From the NCBI RefSeq assembly GCF_031179285.1, contig NZ_JAPSHY010000003.1:124001-188000 (forward strand): a stretch of 64,000 bases of DNA. Direction: 5' to 3'. This DNA is from Microbacterium sp. Lineage in GTDB: Bacteria > Actinomycetota > Actinomycetes > Actinomycetales > Microbacteriaceae. The notes below the pieces were generated by a model. It was given only the letters and a program-made list of their open reading frames with translations, had not been told where the DNA came from and did not search any database. This document shows, one piece after another, positions 1 to 9,635 of this stretch. The position numbers and the translations under genes are program-made. Positions within the stretch are counted from its first letter, which is position 1; the number at the start of each line of letters is the position of its first letter.

Positions 1-1
1 C

Positions 2-238
2 ACGCACGGGCGCAAGAACGACCTGGCCGTGCTGGGTAAGAACGCCCGCGTGCTCTCGGACGCCGCCAGCGGCATCCTGGTCAGCCAGACCTCGCGGGTG
101 ATCAGCCTCGTCGGCGTGCGCGACATCGTGGTGGTCGACACACCCGACGCGCTGCTGGTCACCACCGTCGAGCATGCGCAGCGCGTGAAGGGCGTCGTGG
201 AATCGCTCAAGCTCACCGGAAGAGGTGATGTGCTCTGA
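2..238 (+). CDS. mannose-1-phosphate guanylyltransferase, C-terminal part (5' truncated by window)
   Basis: Open frame runs in from the window edge; C-terminal motif VVDTPDALLVTTVEHAQRVKGVVE is typical of GDP-mannose pyrophosphorylases. Confidence 0.75.
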   Translation, partial: THGRKNDLAVLGKNARVLSDAASGILVSQTSRVISLVGVRDIVVVDTPDALLVTTVEHAQRVKGVVESLKLTGRGDVL

Positions 239-386
239 TGAGCACGCCCGCATGCTCATCGGACGGGTTGGTTTCAGCTTTGTAACCATTCGCCAGCGTC
301 TTCCTCTCTGACGTGCGGAAAACCTGAAACAGTAGGTAACTTTGATCGATCCGCGATGGCCGCGGTTTCGCTCAGGGAGGCATGAG

Positions 387-1499
387 TTGACCATCTCCAC
401 CACTAAGAAGCTGCTCGGCGCGACGGTCGCGGCCGGCGTGATCTTCGCACTGGCCGGCTGCGGCCAGGCTCCGACCGAAACCGGCGGCGGCGACGGCGGC
501 GAAGCCGGTCCCGCGGTTGACAACTTCAAGCCCTGCATGGTCTCGGACGAGGGCGGCTTCGACGACAAGTCGTTCAACCAGCTCGGGTTCGAAGGACTGT
601 CGAAGGCGGCCGATGAGCTCGGCGTCGAGGTGAGCAAGACCGAATCGAAGTCCGCGAGCGACTACGAGTCCAACCTCGACGCACTGGCGTCCGAGGGCTG
701 CACGTTCATCGTCTCGGTCGGCTTCAAGCTGAGCGCGCCGACGATCGAGGCGGCGACCGCGAACCCCGACATCCAGTACGCGATCATCGACGACTGGGCA
801 GACGCCGATTTCGACGGCAAGACCGACGCCCCGAACATCAAGCCGCTCGTCTTCGACACCGCACAGGCCGCGTTCCTCGGCGGCTACGCCGCGGCCTCCT
901 ACTCGGAGTCCGGCACCGTCGGCACCTTCGGCGGTGCCAAGATCCCGCCGGTGACGATCTTCATGGACGGGTTCGAGCTCGGGGTCAACTACTTCAACGA
1001 GCAGAAGGGCGAGGACGTCAAGGTCGTCGGCTGGAGCATCGATTCGCAGGAGGGTCAGTTCACCGACGAGTTCGCGGCGAACGACAAGGCCAAGCAGGTC
1101 GCACAGGGCATCATCGACCAGGGTGCGGACGTGCTGCTGCCGGTCGGCGGTCCGATCTACCAGTCGGCGGCACAGGCGATCCGTGACTCCGGCGGCAACA
1201 TCGCCCTCATGGGCGTCGACGCCGACGTCTTCGAGACCGACCCGACCGTCGCCGACCTGCTGCTCGTCTCGATCATGAAGGGCATGGACGTCGCCGTCTA
1301 CGATGCCGTCATGGAGGCGGCCAACGACGAGTTCGACCCGACGCCGTTCGTCGGCGTGCTGGAGAACGAGGGCGTCTCCCTGTCGGAGTTCCACGAGTTC
1401 GAGAGCAAGGTCGACCCCGCTCTCGCCGACGAGCTGGCTGCCATCCAGGAGGGCATCATCGACGGCTCGATCGCCGTCGAGTCGCCGGCGTCGCCGTAA
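387..1499 (+). CDS. BMP family ABC transporter substrate-binding lipoprotein
   Basis: TTG start at 387 with AGGGAGG 6 nt upstream; lipobox LAGC; BMP-type motif VSDEGGFDDKSFNQLGFEGL; followed by ABC ATPase and two permeases. Confidence 0.85.
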   Translation: MTISTTKKLLGATVAAGVIFALAGCGQAPTETGGGDGGEAGPAVDNFKPCMVSDEGGFDDKSFNQLGFEGLSKAADELGVEVSKTESKSASDYESNLDALASEGCTFIVSVGFKLSAPTIEAATANPDIQYAIIDDWADADFDGKTDAPNIKPLVFDTAQAAFLGGYAAASYSESGTVGTFGGAKIPPVTIFMDGFELGVNYFNEQKGEDVKVVGWSIDSQEGQFTDEFAANDKAKQVAQGIIDQGADVLLPVGGPIYQSAAQAIRDSGGNIALMGVDADVFETDPTVADLLLVSIMKGMDVAVYDAVMEAANDEFDPTPFVGVLENEGVSLSEFHEFESKVDPALADELAAIQEGIIDGSIAVESPASP

Positions 1500-1519
1500 C
1501 GACACCAGCTGCGACTGAC

Positions 1520-1554
1520 GCGGCCGGACAGATGCTCAGCATCTGTCCGGCCGC
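1520..1554 (+). terminator. perfect 17-bp inverted repeat between substrate-binding protein and ATPase genes
   Basis: GCGGCCGGACAGATGCT-C-AGCATCTGTCCGGCCGC. Confidence 0.7.
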
Positions 1555-1566
1555 TCCACTGATCGA

Positions 1567-1572
1567 TAGATT
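1567..1572 (+). promoter_or_regulatory. putative -10 box TAGATT, leaderless architecture (6 nt to ATG)
   Basis: TAGATT-gagaat-ATG(1579). Confidence 0.55.
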
Positions 1573-1578
1573 GAGAAT

Positions 1579-3108
1579 ATGAAGCTCGAGCTCCGCGGGA
1601 TCACCAAGCGCTTCGGTTCCCTCGTCGCGAACGACCGCATCAGCCTCACCGTCGAGGCGGGGCAGATCCACTGCCTGCTCGGTGAGAACGGGGCGGGCAA
1701 ATCGACGCTGATGAACGTCCTCTACGGGTTGTACACCGCCGATGAGGGAGAGATCGTGCTCGACGACGAGGTCCAGCACTTCGCCGGTCCGGGTGACGCG
1801 ATGGCCGCGGGCATCGGCATGGTGCACCAGCACTTCATGCTGATCCCGGTGTTCACCGTCGCCGAGAACGTCATGCTCGGCCATGAGAAGACCGGGTTCG
1901 CCGGTCGCCTGGACCTGGCGGCGGCTCGCGCGCACGTCCTGGCGGTGAGCGAGCGGTTCGGTTTCGAGATCGATCCGGATGCCGTCGTCGGCGATCTGCC
2001 GGTGGGTGTGCAGCAACGCGTCGAGATCATCAAGGCGCTCTCGCGAGACGCGAAGGTGCTCGTCTTCGATGAGCCGACAGCCGTGCTGACACCTCAGGAG
2101 ACCGACGAGCTGATGGGCATCATGCGTCAGCTCCGCGACGAGGGGACGGCGATCGTCTTCATCACTCACAAGCTGCGGGAGGTCCGCGAAGTGGCGGACA
2201 CGATCACCGTGATCCGACTCGGCAGGGTCGTCGGAGAAGCCGACCCCGCAGCGACCAACACGGAGCTTGCCGCGTTGATGGTCGGCCGGGCGGTCGAGCT
2301 CACCGTCAAGAAGGGCGAACCCGACCTGCGAGGCGGCGGGCTCGTCGTGCAGAACCTCCGCGTCATCGATGAGGCGGGACAGATCGTCGTCGACGACGTC
2401 ACCTTCGAAGTGCGCCCCGGTGAGGTGCTGGCCATCGCCGGCGTGCAGGGCAACGGTCAGACCGAACTCACCGAGGCCATCATCGGTTTGCAGAGCAAGG
2501 CGACCGGGAGCGTCACCCTCGACGGCGAGGAACTGCTGGGGCGCAGCGTCCAGGGGATCATCGATGCGGGAGTCGGCTTCGTGCCGGAGGACCGCAAGGA
2601 GGACGGCCTCGTCGGCGAGTTCAGCGTCGCCGAGAACCTGATCCTGAACCGGTCCGCGGGCGGCGCGCCTTTCTTCCGCAGCGGCACCATCCAGCGCAAG
2701 GTGCTCGACGCCTTCGCGCGGGAGCAGATCGACGAGTTCGACATCCGCACCCAGGGCCCGGACACCGCCGCCGGCCGGCTCTCGGGCGGCAATCAGCAGA
2801 AGGTGGTCCTCGCGCGCGAGCTGAGCCGGGAGCTGAAGCTCTTCGTCGCATCGCAGCCCACGCGGGGCATCGATGTCGGCTCGATCGAGTTCGTCCATGA
2901 GCGCATCGTGGCGACCCGGGACTCCGGCGTGCCGGTGATCGTCGTCTCCACCGAGCTGGACGAGGTCTCCGCCCTCGCCGATCGCATCGCGGTCATGTAT
3001 CGGGGCGGCATCGTCGGCATCGTCCCTGGCGACGCACCGCGTGAGGTGCTCGGACTCATGATGGCCGGCGAGATGCCGGGCTCCGTGCAGAAAGAGGTCG
3101 TTCCGTGA
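1579..3108 (+). CDS. nucleoside ABC transporter ATP-binding protein (duplicated ABC domain)
   Basis: Walker A GENGAGKST, ABC signature LSGGNQQK, about 509 aa duplicated ABC of the ribose/BMP importer type. Confidence 0.9.
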   Translation: MKLELRGITKRFGSLVANDRISLTVEAGQIHCLLGENGAGKSTLMNVLYGLYTADEGEIVLDDEVQHFAGPGDAMAAGIGMVHQHFMLIPVFTVAENVMLGHEKTGFAGRLDLAAARAHVLAVSERFGFEIDPDAVVGDLPVGVQQRVEIIKALSRDAKVLVFDEPTAVLTPQETDELMGIMRQLRDEGTAIVFITHKLREVREVADTITVIRLGRVVGEADPAATNTELAALMVGRAVELTVKKGEPDLRGGGLVVQNLRVIDEAGQIVVDDVTFEVRPGEVLAIAGVQGNGQTELTEAIIGLQSKATGSVTLDGEELLGRSVQGIIDAGVGFVPEDRKEDGLVGEFSVAENLILNRSAGGAPFFRSGTIQRKVLDAFAREQIDEFDIRTQGPDTAAGRLSGGNQQKVVLARELSRELKLFVASQPTRGIDVGSIEFVHERIVATRDSGVPVIVVSTELDEVSALADRIAVMYRGGIVGIVPGDAPREVLGLMMAGEMPGSVQKEVVP

Positions 3109-4346
3109 GCGAGACCACCGTGACGACCACCGAGCCCACCGCGGCTCCGCGGCAGAACACCGTCGTCCGTGACATCCTCTCGGGAGGCGCGTTGCGTGCG
3201 GTCCTTGCGATCGTGCTCGCCATGCTGATCGGCGGCATCCTCATCGCGGCGACGAACCCGAGCGTCCAGGCGGCCCTCGGGTACTTCTTCCAGCGGCCGG
3301 GTGACACGTTCGCCGCCATCTGGGAGGCGATCTCGGGCGCGTACGCGGCACTGTTCCGCGGAGCGATCTACAACTACAACGCACCGAACTTCATGCGGGC
3401 GATCAAGCCGATCACCGACACGCTCAACTTCGCGACGCCGCTGATCGCCGCCGGCCTCGGCGTCGCCCTGGCGTTCCGCGTCGGGCTGTTCAACATCGGT
3501 GGCCGCGGGCAGATGCTGATGGGCGTCGCCGCGGCCGCCACGGTGGCGTTCACCGTGGAGGCCCCGCTGTTCATCCACCTGCCGCTGACGATCATCGCCG
3601 GTCTCATCGGAGGCATGGTGTGGGGCGGGCTCGTCGGATTCCTGAAGGCGAAGACGGGCGCGCATGAGGTGATCCTCACCATCATGCTCAACTTCATCGC
3701 GTACTACTTCATCGCGTGGCTTCTGGCGACGCCCGGTCTGCTGCAGCGCCCGGGCGGGACGCAGCCGATCTCGCCGCCGACGCCGGAGAGCGCGCAGTTC
3801 CCGCTGCTGTTCGCCGCGCCCCTGTCCGTCAACGCCGGATTCCTGGTGTCGATCCTCGCGGTCCTGTTCGTGTGGTGGCTCATCGAACGCTCGAGCCTGG
3901 GATTCCGGATGCGGGCGGTCGGGGAGAACCCCAACGCGGCGCGTGCCGCCGGCGTCGACGTCGGACGCACGATCGTCTACGCGATGGGGATCGCCGGCGC
4001 GCTCGCCGGGCTCGCCGGGGTGCAGCAGATGTCCGGCACCATCACCAGCGGCTTCGAGGCCGGCATCGACGCCGGGATCGGGTTCGACGCGATCACCGTC
4101 GCCCTCCTCGGCCGGAGCCGGGCCTGGGGCGTGCTGTGGGCCGGCATCCTGTTCGGTGCGCTCAAGGCCGGGAGCTTCACGATGCAGACCTCGCAGGACA
4201 TCCCGGTCGACATCGTGCTGGTGGTGCAGGCGCTCATCGTGCTGTTCATCGCGGCGCCTCCGCTGATCCGTGCGATCTTCTTCCTCCCCAAAGAGGGAGC
4301 CCCGACCCGTTCCGCCCGTCGCGTGAAGAAGGAGGTGGCCGCGTGA
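3105..4346 (+). CDS. ABC transporter permease (BMP/nucleoside type)
   Basis: Multi-TM protein, overlaps ATPase stop by 4 nt, motif VGENPNAARAAGVDV. Confidence 0.88.
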   Translation: MSETTVTTTEPTAAPRQNTVVRDILSGGALRAVLAIVLAMLIGGILIAATNPSVQAALGYFFQRPGDTFAAIWEAISGAYAALFRGAIYNYNAPNFMRAIKPITDTLNFATPLIAAGLGVALAFRVGLFNIGGRGQMLMGVAAAATVAFTVEAPLFIHLPLTIIAGLIGGMVWGGLVGFLKAKTGAHEVILTIMLNFIAYYFIAWLLATPGLLQRPGGTQPISPPTPESAQFPLLFAAPLSVNAGFLVSILAVLFVWWLIERSSLGFRMRAVGENPNAARAAGVDVGRTIVYAMGIAGALAGLAGVQQMSGTITSGFEAGIDAGIGFDAITVALLGRSRAWGVLWAGILFGALKAGSFTMQTSQDIPVDIVLVVQALIVLFIAAPPLIRAIFFLPKEGAPTRSARRVKKEVAA

Positions 4347-5626
4347 GCGCCATCGCAGCCACTGCCGCCGACGGAACGATCGTCCGCGAGACCGTCCGGC
4401 AGCGAAGCTTCAAGCTCCCGATCTCGCTCGCGATCGGAGCGGTGCTGATCCTTCTGCTCGCGATCCCCGCAGGGCGCACCGGCACGAGCGTGTTCCGGCT
4501 CGCCGACCGCACCTCGTCGCTCGCTCTTCCCGATGTGGGGGTGCCGACCTGGCCGACGGTCTTCGTCTGCGCGCTCATCCTCGTCGCCCTCGCGGCATAC
4601 AGCGCCGTCCGCGTGGCGGGCTACCGCCGCGTGGGTCTCTGGCTGCCGATCGTCTTCGCGTTCGTCGCCGTCTTCGCGTTCCTCGCCTGGTCCGCGGCCG
4701 ACGGCCTCGTTCCGGTGACGGGTCTGCTCTTCGGCGCCGTCTCGCTGTCGGTGCCGCTGGTGTTCGGAGCGCTCGGCGGAGTCATCGGCGAACGCGCCGG
4801 CGTCGTCAACGTGGCGATCGAGGCGCAGTTCCTGCTCGCCGCGTTCAGCTCGGCGCTCGTGGCATCCATGACCGGAAGCTACGTCGTCGGCCTCATCGCC
4901 GCGATGGTGGGCGGTGCGCTCGTCGCCGCCGTGCTCGCACTCTTCGCGATCCGCTACATCGTCGATCAGGTCATCGTCGGCGTCGTGCTCAACGTGCTCA
5001 TCACGGGACTCACCAGCTTCTTGCACGGGGCGGTCATGGGGCAGAACGAGGCGCTGTTCAACGCCCCGCCGCGTCTGCCGCGGATCGCGATCCCGCTGCT
5101 GCACGAGATCCCGGTGCTCGGGCCTGTGCTGTTCAACCAGACGCTGATCGTGTATCTCATGTACATCGCGGTGCCCCTGGTCGCCTGGGCGCTCTACCGT
5201 TCGCGCTGGGGGCTGCGCCTGCGCGCCGTCGGCGAGCACCCGCAGGCCGCCGACACGGTGGGCATCAAGGTCAATCCGACCCGCTTCTGGAACCTGCTCC
5301 TCGCCGGATCCATCGCGGGCATCGGGGGCGCGTACTTCACGCTCGGCTCGGTCGGCGCCTTCGACAAGGAGATGACGGACGGGCTGGGATTCATCGCCCT
5401 CGCGGCCGTGATCTTCGGCGGCTGGGATCCCATCAGGGCGACGCTCGCGGCCCTGCTGTTCGGGTTCTCGATGAACCTCGAGACGCTGCTGAGCAACCTC
5501 GGGTCGCCGATCCCCGGGGAGTTCATGAAGATGCTGCCGTATGTGGTCACGGTGCTCGCGGTCGTCGGCTTCGCCGGCAAGGTCCGTGCCCCCGCCGCCG
5601 ACGGCAAGCCGTACATCAAGGGATAG
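4343..5626 (+). CDS. ABC transporter permease (second subunit)
   Basis: GTG start overlapping previous stop; motif LGGVIGERAGVVNVAIEAQFL; VGEHPQAADTVGI. Confidence 0.88.
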   Translation: MSAIAATAADGTIVRETVRQRSFKLPISLAIGAVLILLLAIPAGRTGTSVFRLADRTSSLALPDVGVPTWPTVFVCALILVALAAYSAVRVAGYRRVGLWLPIVFAFVAVFAFLAWSAADGLVPVTGLLFGAVSLSVPLVFGALGGVIGERAGVVNVAIEAQFLLAAFSSALVASMTGSYVVGLIAAMVGGALVAAVLALFAIRYIVDQVIVGVVLNVLITGLTSFLHGAVMGQNEALFNAPPRLPRIAIPLLHEIPVLGPVLFNQTLIVYLMYIAVPLVAWALYRSRWGLRLRAVGEHPQAADTVGIKVNPTRFWNLLLAGSIAGIGGAYFTLGSVGAFDKEMTDGLGFIALAAVIFGGWDPIRATLAALLFGFSMNLETLLSNLGSPIPGEFMKMLPYVVTVLAVVGFAGKVRAPAADGKPYIKG

Positions 5627-5628
5627 TG

Positions 5629-6027
5629 ATGACCGACATCGACTGGGACGAACTGCGCCAGGTCGCCACCGACGCCATGACGAAGGCGTATGCGCCGTAC
5701 TCGCGGTACAAGGTGGGTGCGGCCGCCCTCGTCGGAGACGGGCGGATCGTCGCGGGCTGCAACGTAGAGAACGCCTCCTACGGTGTCACACTGTGCGCCG
5801 AATGCGCACTCGTGGGCGACCTGCACATGTCCGGCGGTGGTCAGCTCGTCGCGTTCGTCTGCGTCAACAACGACGGTCAGACGATCATGCCCTGCGGTCG
5901 CTGCCGTCAGCTGCTGTTCGAGCACGCGATGCCCGGCATGCTGCTGGAGACCGTCTCCGGCATCCGCACCATCGACGAGGTGCTGCCCGACGCCTTCGGG
6001 CCGCGCGATCTGGAGGACGCCCGATGA
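5629..6027 (+). CDS. cdd: cytidine deaminase
   Basis: Zn motifs GCNVENASYGVTLCAECAL and MPCGRCRQ. Confidence 0.92.
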   Translation: MTDIDWDELRQVATDAMTKAYAPYSRYKVGAAALVGDGRIVAGCNVENASYGVTLCAECALVGDLHMSGGGQLVAFVCVNNDGQTIMPCGRCRQLLFEHAMPGMLLETVSGIRTIDEVLPDAFGPRDLEDAR

Positions 6028-7316
6028 CGATCGAGCCGTTCGATGCCGTCGACGTCATCCGTGCCAAGCGGGACGGCGGCGTCGTGCCAGAGCCGGCGCT
6101 TCGGTGGATGATCGACGCCTACACCCGCGGATACGTCTCGGATGCGCAGATGGCCTCGTTCGCGATGGCGGTGTTCCAGCGCGGCATGGAACGCGACGAG
6201 ATCCGCGTGCTCACCGACGCGATGATCGCATCGGGCGAGCGGATGACGTTCGCGTCGCTCGGCAAGAAGACGGTGGACAAGCACTCCACCGGCGGCGTCG
6301 GTGACAAGATCACACTGCCGCTCGCCCCGCTCGTCGCCGTGTTCGGTGTCGCTGTTCCCCAGTTGAGCGGACGTGGACTCGGGCACACCGGGGGAACCCT
6401 CGACAAGCTCGAGTCGATCCCCGGCTGGCGCGCAGCGCTCAGCAACGAGGAGATGTTCGACCAGATGAAGGGCGACGTCGGTGCGGTCATCTGCGCGGCA
6501 GGATCGGGTCTCGCTCCCGCGGACAAGAAGCTCTACGCCCTGCGCGACGTCACCGGCACCGTGGAGGCGATCCCGCTCATCGCCTCGAGCATCATGTCGA
6601 AGAAGATCGCAGAGGGCACCGACGCTCTCGTCCTCGACGTGAAGTTCGGGTCCGGCGCCTTCATGCAGGACATCGAGCGGGCACGCGAGCTCGCGAGGAC
6701 GATGGTCGCCCTCGGCACCGACTCGGGAGTCGCGACCACCGCGCTGCTCACCGACATGAACGTGCCGTTGGGACTGGCGATCGGCAACGCCAACGAGGTC
6801 AGGGAGTCGGTGGAGATCCTCGCCGGCGGGGGACCTGCGGATGTCCGCGAGCTCACGCTCGCGCTGGCGCGGGAAATGCTCGCTCTCGCCGGTCAGCCCG
6901 ATGCCGATGTGGAGGCCGCACTCGACGACGGCCGAGCGATGGACAGCTGGAAGGCGATGATCCGCGCGCAGGACGGCGACCCGGATGCCGCACTGCCCAC
7001 CGCCAGGGAGACCCATGTCGTCACGGCCACGGCCGGCGGCGTGATGACCCGCATGGACGCGCTTCCGTTCGGCGTCGCCGCCTGGCGCCTCGGGGCCGGG
7101 CGAGCCCGCGCGGAGGACCCGGTGGTGCACGAAGCGGGGATCGACCTGCACGTCAAGCCGGGCGACCGCGTCGTGGCCGGTCAGCCACTCTTCACCCTTT
7201 CCGCCGCCGATGAGGCACGGTTCCCACGCGCGCTGGAAGCGCTCGAGAATGCCTGGGAGCTCGGGGAGTCCGCACCGCAGACCGCGCCGATCGTGCGCGA
7301 GCGCATCACGGCGTGA
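6024..7316 (+). CDS. deoA: thymidine phosphorylase
   Basis: KHSTGGVGDKITLPLAPLVA signature. Confidence 0.93.
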   Translation: MTIEPFDAVDVIRAKRDGGVVPEPALRWMIDAYTRGYVSDAQMASFAMAVFQRGMERDEIRVLTDAMIASGERMTFASLGKKTVDKHSTGGVGDKITLPLAPLVAVFGVAVPQLSGRGLGHTGGTLDKLESIPGWRAALSNEEMFDQMKGDVGAVICAAGSGLAPADKKLYALRDVTGTVEAIPLIASSIMSKKIAEGTDALVLDVKFGSGAFMQDIERARELARTMVALGTDSGVATTALLTDMNVPLGLAIGNANEVRESVEILAGGGPADVRELTLALAREMLALAGQPDADVEAALDDGRAMDSWKAMIRAQDGDPDAALPTARETHVVTATAGGVMTRMDALPFGVAAWRLGAGRARAEDPVVHEAGIDLHVKPGDRVVAGQPLFTLSAADEARFPRALEALENAWELGESAPQTAPIVRERITA

Positions 7317-7383
7317 GCGTCGACCGATAGCCTGAACCCAGCGGTTCCGCTGACCCACGACTTCTGCGACCGAGAGGATCACC

Positions 7384-8499
7384 ATGTCGATCGACCCGAC
7401 CGGCGACGTCACCATTCAGGGAGCCTCCCTGCGTGGCCTTCCGAAGGTGTCGCTGCATGACCACCTCGACGGCGCCCTGCGTCCGGCGACCATCATCGAG
7501 CTGGCGGATGCCGACGGCATCGACGTGCCCGAGAACGAGGCGGGCGCGCTCGCGGCCTGGTTCACGAAGCAGAGCGATTCCGGCTCACTGGTCGAGTACC
7601 TGAAGACCTTCGATCTCACCACCGCGGTGATGCAGACGCAGGCGGGGCTCAGTCGCGTAGCCAGCGAATTCGTGCAGGATCTCGCGGCGGACGGCGTCAT
7701 CTACGGCGAGGTGCGGTGGGCGCCGGAGCAGCACCTGTCGCGCGGACTCTCGCTCGAGCAGGCCGTGGAAGCGGTGCAGCAGGGCATCGAGGAAGGCGAG
7801 GACGCCGCCGACCGCGCCGGGCACAGCATCCGCGTCGGTCAGCTGATCAGCGCCATGCGGCACACCGATCGAGCGATGGAGGTCGCCGAGCTCGCTGTCG
7901 CATATCGCGGACGAGGAGCTGTCGGCTTCGACATCGCGGGCCCCGAGGACGGCTTCCCGCCGTCGAACCATCGAGCGGCCTTCGACTATCTCGCCGAGAA
8001 CTTCTTCCCCGTGACGGTGCATGCCGGTGAGGCGGCCGGTCTCGACTCGATCCGCTCGGCACTGCTGGACGGTCGCGCGCTGCGGCTCGGGCATGGCGTG
8101 CGCATCGCCGAGGATCTTCAGGTGATCACCCGCGAGGGCGACGAGGTGCAGGTCCAGTTCGGAGAGCTGGCGCGCTGGGTTCGCGACCGGGAGATCCCGC
8201 TGGAGCTGTCGCCGTCGTCGAACCTGCAGACCGGCGCCGTGGCGGCCTGGGGCACGGAGTTGGCGGACCATCCCTTCGATCTGCTGTATCAGCTGGGCTT
8301 CGCCGTCACCGTCAATGTCGACAACCGCACGATGAGCGGCACCTCCCTGACGCGGGAGCTGGCACTGCTCGTCGAAGCCTTCGAGTACGACCTCGACGAT
8401 CTGGAGACCTTCCAGTTCAACGCCGCCGCCGCGACGTTCCTTCCGGTCGAGGAGCGTGAAGAACTCGTCGAGATGATCGCCGAGGGCTTCGACGTCTGA
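7384..8499 (+). CDS. add: adenosine deaminase
   Basis: LPKVSLHDHLDGALRP; VHAGE; SPSSNLQTGAV motifs. Confidence 0.92.
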   Translation: MSIDPTGDVTIQGASLRGLPKVSLHDHLDGALRPATIIELADADGIDVPENEAGALAAWFTKQSDSGSLVEYLKTFDLTTAVMQTQAGLSRVASEFVQDLAADGVIYGEVRWAPEQHLSRGLSLEQAVEAVQQGIEEGEDAADRAGHSIRVGQLISAMRHTDRAMEVAELAVAYRGRGAVGFDIAGPEDGFPPSNHRAAFDYLAENFFPVTVHAGEAAGLDSIRSALLDGRALRLGHGVRIAEDLQVITREGDEVQVQFGELARWVRDREIPLELSPSSNLQTGAVAAWGTELADHPFDLLYQLGFAVTVNVDNRTMSGTSLTRELALLVEAFEYDLDDLETFQFNAAAATFLPVEEREELVEMIAEGFDV

Positions 8500-8503
8500 C
8501 GCC

Positions 8504-9604
8504 GTGCCTCGGGGGAAGCGCAGACGCCGCATCGCAGCCGTCGTCATCATCGGCACCATGCTCGTCGTCGGTGCGGGCGCTGCGGCGTTCGCGTGGATGA
8601 ATCAGACACCGCCGGAGCCGGAGCCGAAGGCGCGCGCGGGGGTGCTCGTGCGGCCGCTCACGCCTGCACAGCAGCTCATCGCCGATTCCGGAGATCCGCT
8701 GGCGTGCGCGGTCAGCTTCGCCGGCGACGGCATCGACCTGGATCCGGTGCTGCAGCTGCAGAGCGGCCTCTATCAGGCGCTGCCGATCCCGGCGCAGGCA
8801 GGCAGGGTCTTCGCCGGCTGGTACGCGAGCAGCGACGACGCCGCCGGCTACCGGGTCGAGGGACGGGTCAACGGATCAGATCCCGTCATCTGCGTCGACC
8901 AGCAGGTGCAGCTCTTCGCGGCGTGGAAGACCCCAGACGAGAACGCGGCGGAGAACGCCCAGGTGCCGATCCTCATGTACCACCAGTTCACAGCGAAGCC
9001 CGAGGGCGAGTCGGGGTGGCTGCGCGGCAACTACGCGTACGTCGGCGATTTCGAGGCGCACATCGAGCACATCGCGACCACCGGTTTCTACCTGCCCACC
9101 TGGGATGAGCTGAGCGCGTTCATCGACGGCAGGTTGTTCCTGCCTGCTCGTTCCGTGATCGTGACGGATGACGACGCCGATCAGAGCTGGTTCGATCTCG
9201 CCGTGCCGATCCTTGACGAGCACCGGGTGCTGGCGACGTCGTTCATGATCACCGCCTACCGCCAGGACCCGGCTCCGTCGATGTACGTGCTGCGACGCTC
9301 GCACACCCACGACATGCATCAGGCCGGAGAGAACGGCAGGGGAAGGATGGTGAACTGGCCGGCCGAGCAGATCGCCGCCGATCTCGCCGCCTCCGCCGGC
9401 GTCCTCGGCGTCAGCGAGGTGATCGCCTACCCCTTCGGTCACTACAACGACATCGCCAAGCAGGGGGTGGCGCAGGCCGGCTTCGAGATGGCACGCACGA
9501 TCGAGCCGGGCTATGTGCACATCGGCAGCGACAAGCTCGCCCTCCCCGTCGTGCGCATCGACTACGGGATGGGGCTGGAGTCCCTGATCAAGCGGATCGG
9601 CTGA
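8504..9604 (+). CDS. polysaccharide deacetylase-like protein with FAGWY (InlB B-repeat-like) segment, N-terminal TM
   Basis: N-terminal TM; FAGWYASSDDAAGY; VPILMYHQF and VIVTDDDADQSWF (NodB-like). Confidence 0.65.
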   Translation: MPRGKRRRRIAAVVIIGTMLVVGAGAAAFAWMNQTPPEPEPKARAGVLVRPLTPAQQLIADSGDPLACAVSFAGDGIDLDPVLQLQSGLYQALPIPAQAGRVFAGWYASSDDAAGYRVEGRVNGSDPVICVDQQVQLFAAWKTPDENAAENAQVPILMYHQFTAKPEGESGWLRGNYAYVGDFEAHIEHIATTGFYLPTWDELSAFIDGRLFLPARSVIVTDDDADQSWFDLAVPILDEHRVLATSFMITAYRQDPAPSMYVLRRSHTHDMHQAGENGRGRMVNWPAEQIAADLAASAGVLGVSEVIAYPFGHYNDIAKQGVAQAGFEMARTIEPGYVHIGSDKLALPVVRIDYGMGLESLIKRIG

Positions 9605-9635
9605 CACACGATTGCCGTCACGAGAGGATTGTGCG

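Noticed and set aside
372-1505. 377-aa antisense ORF under the BMP lipoprotein; similar long antisense ORFs at 1456-2898, 3977-5239, 5907-7415, 17882-19339, 19405-21048, 21761-23461, 26799-28061, 28142-30046, 30633-32609, 42199-43791, 43620-45431
   Set aside because: All mirror confidently assigned genes and show shadow-frame composition; none has a recognisable domain.
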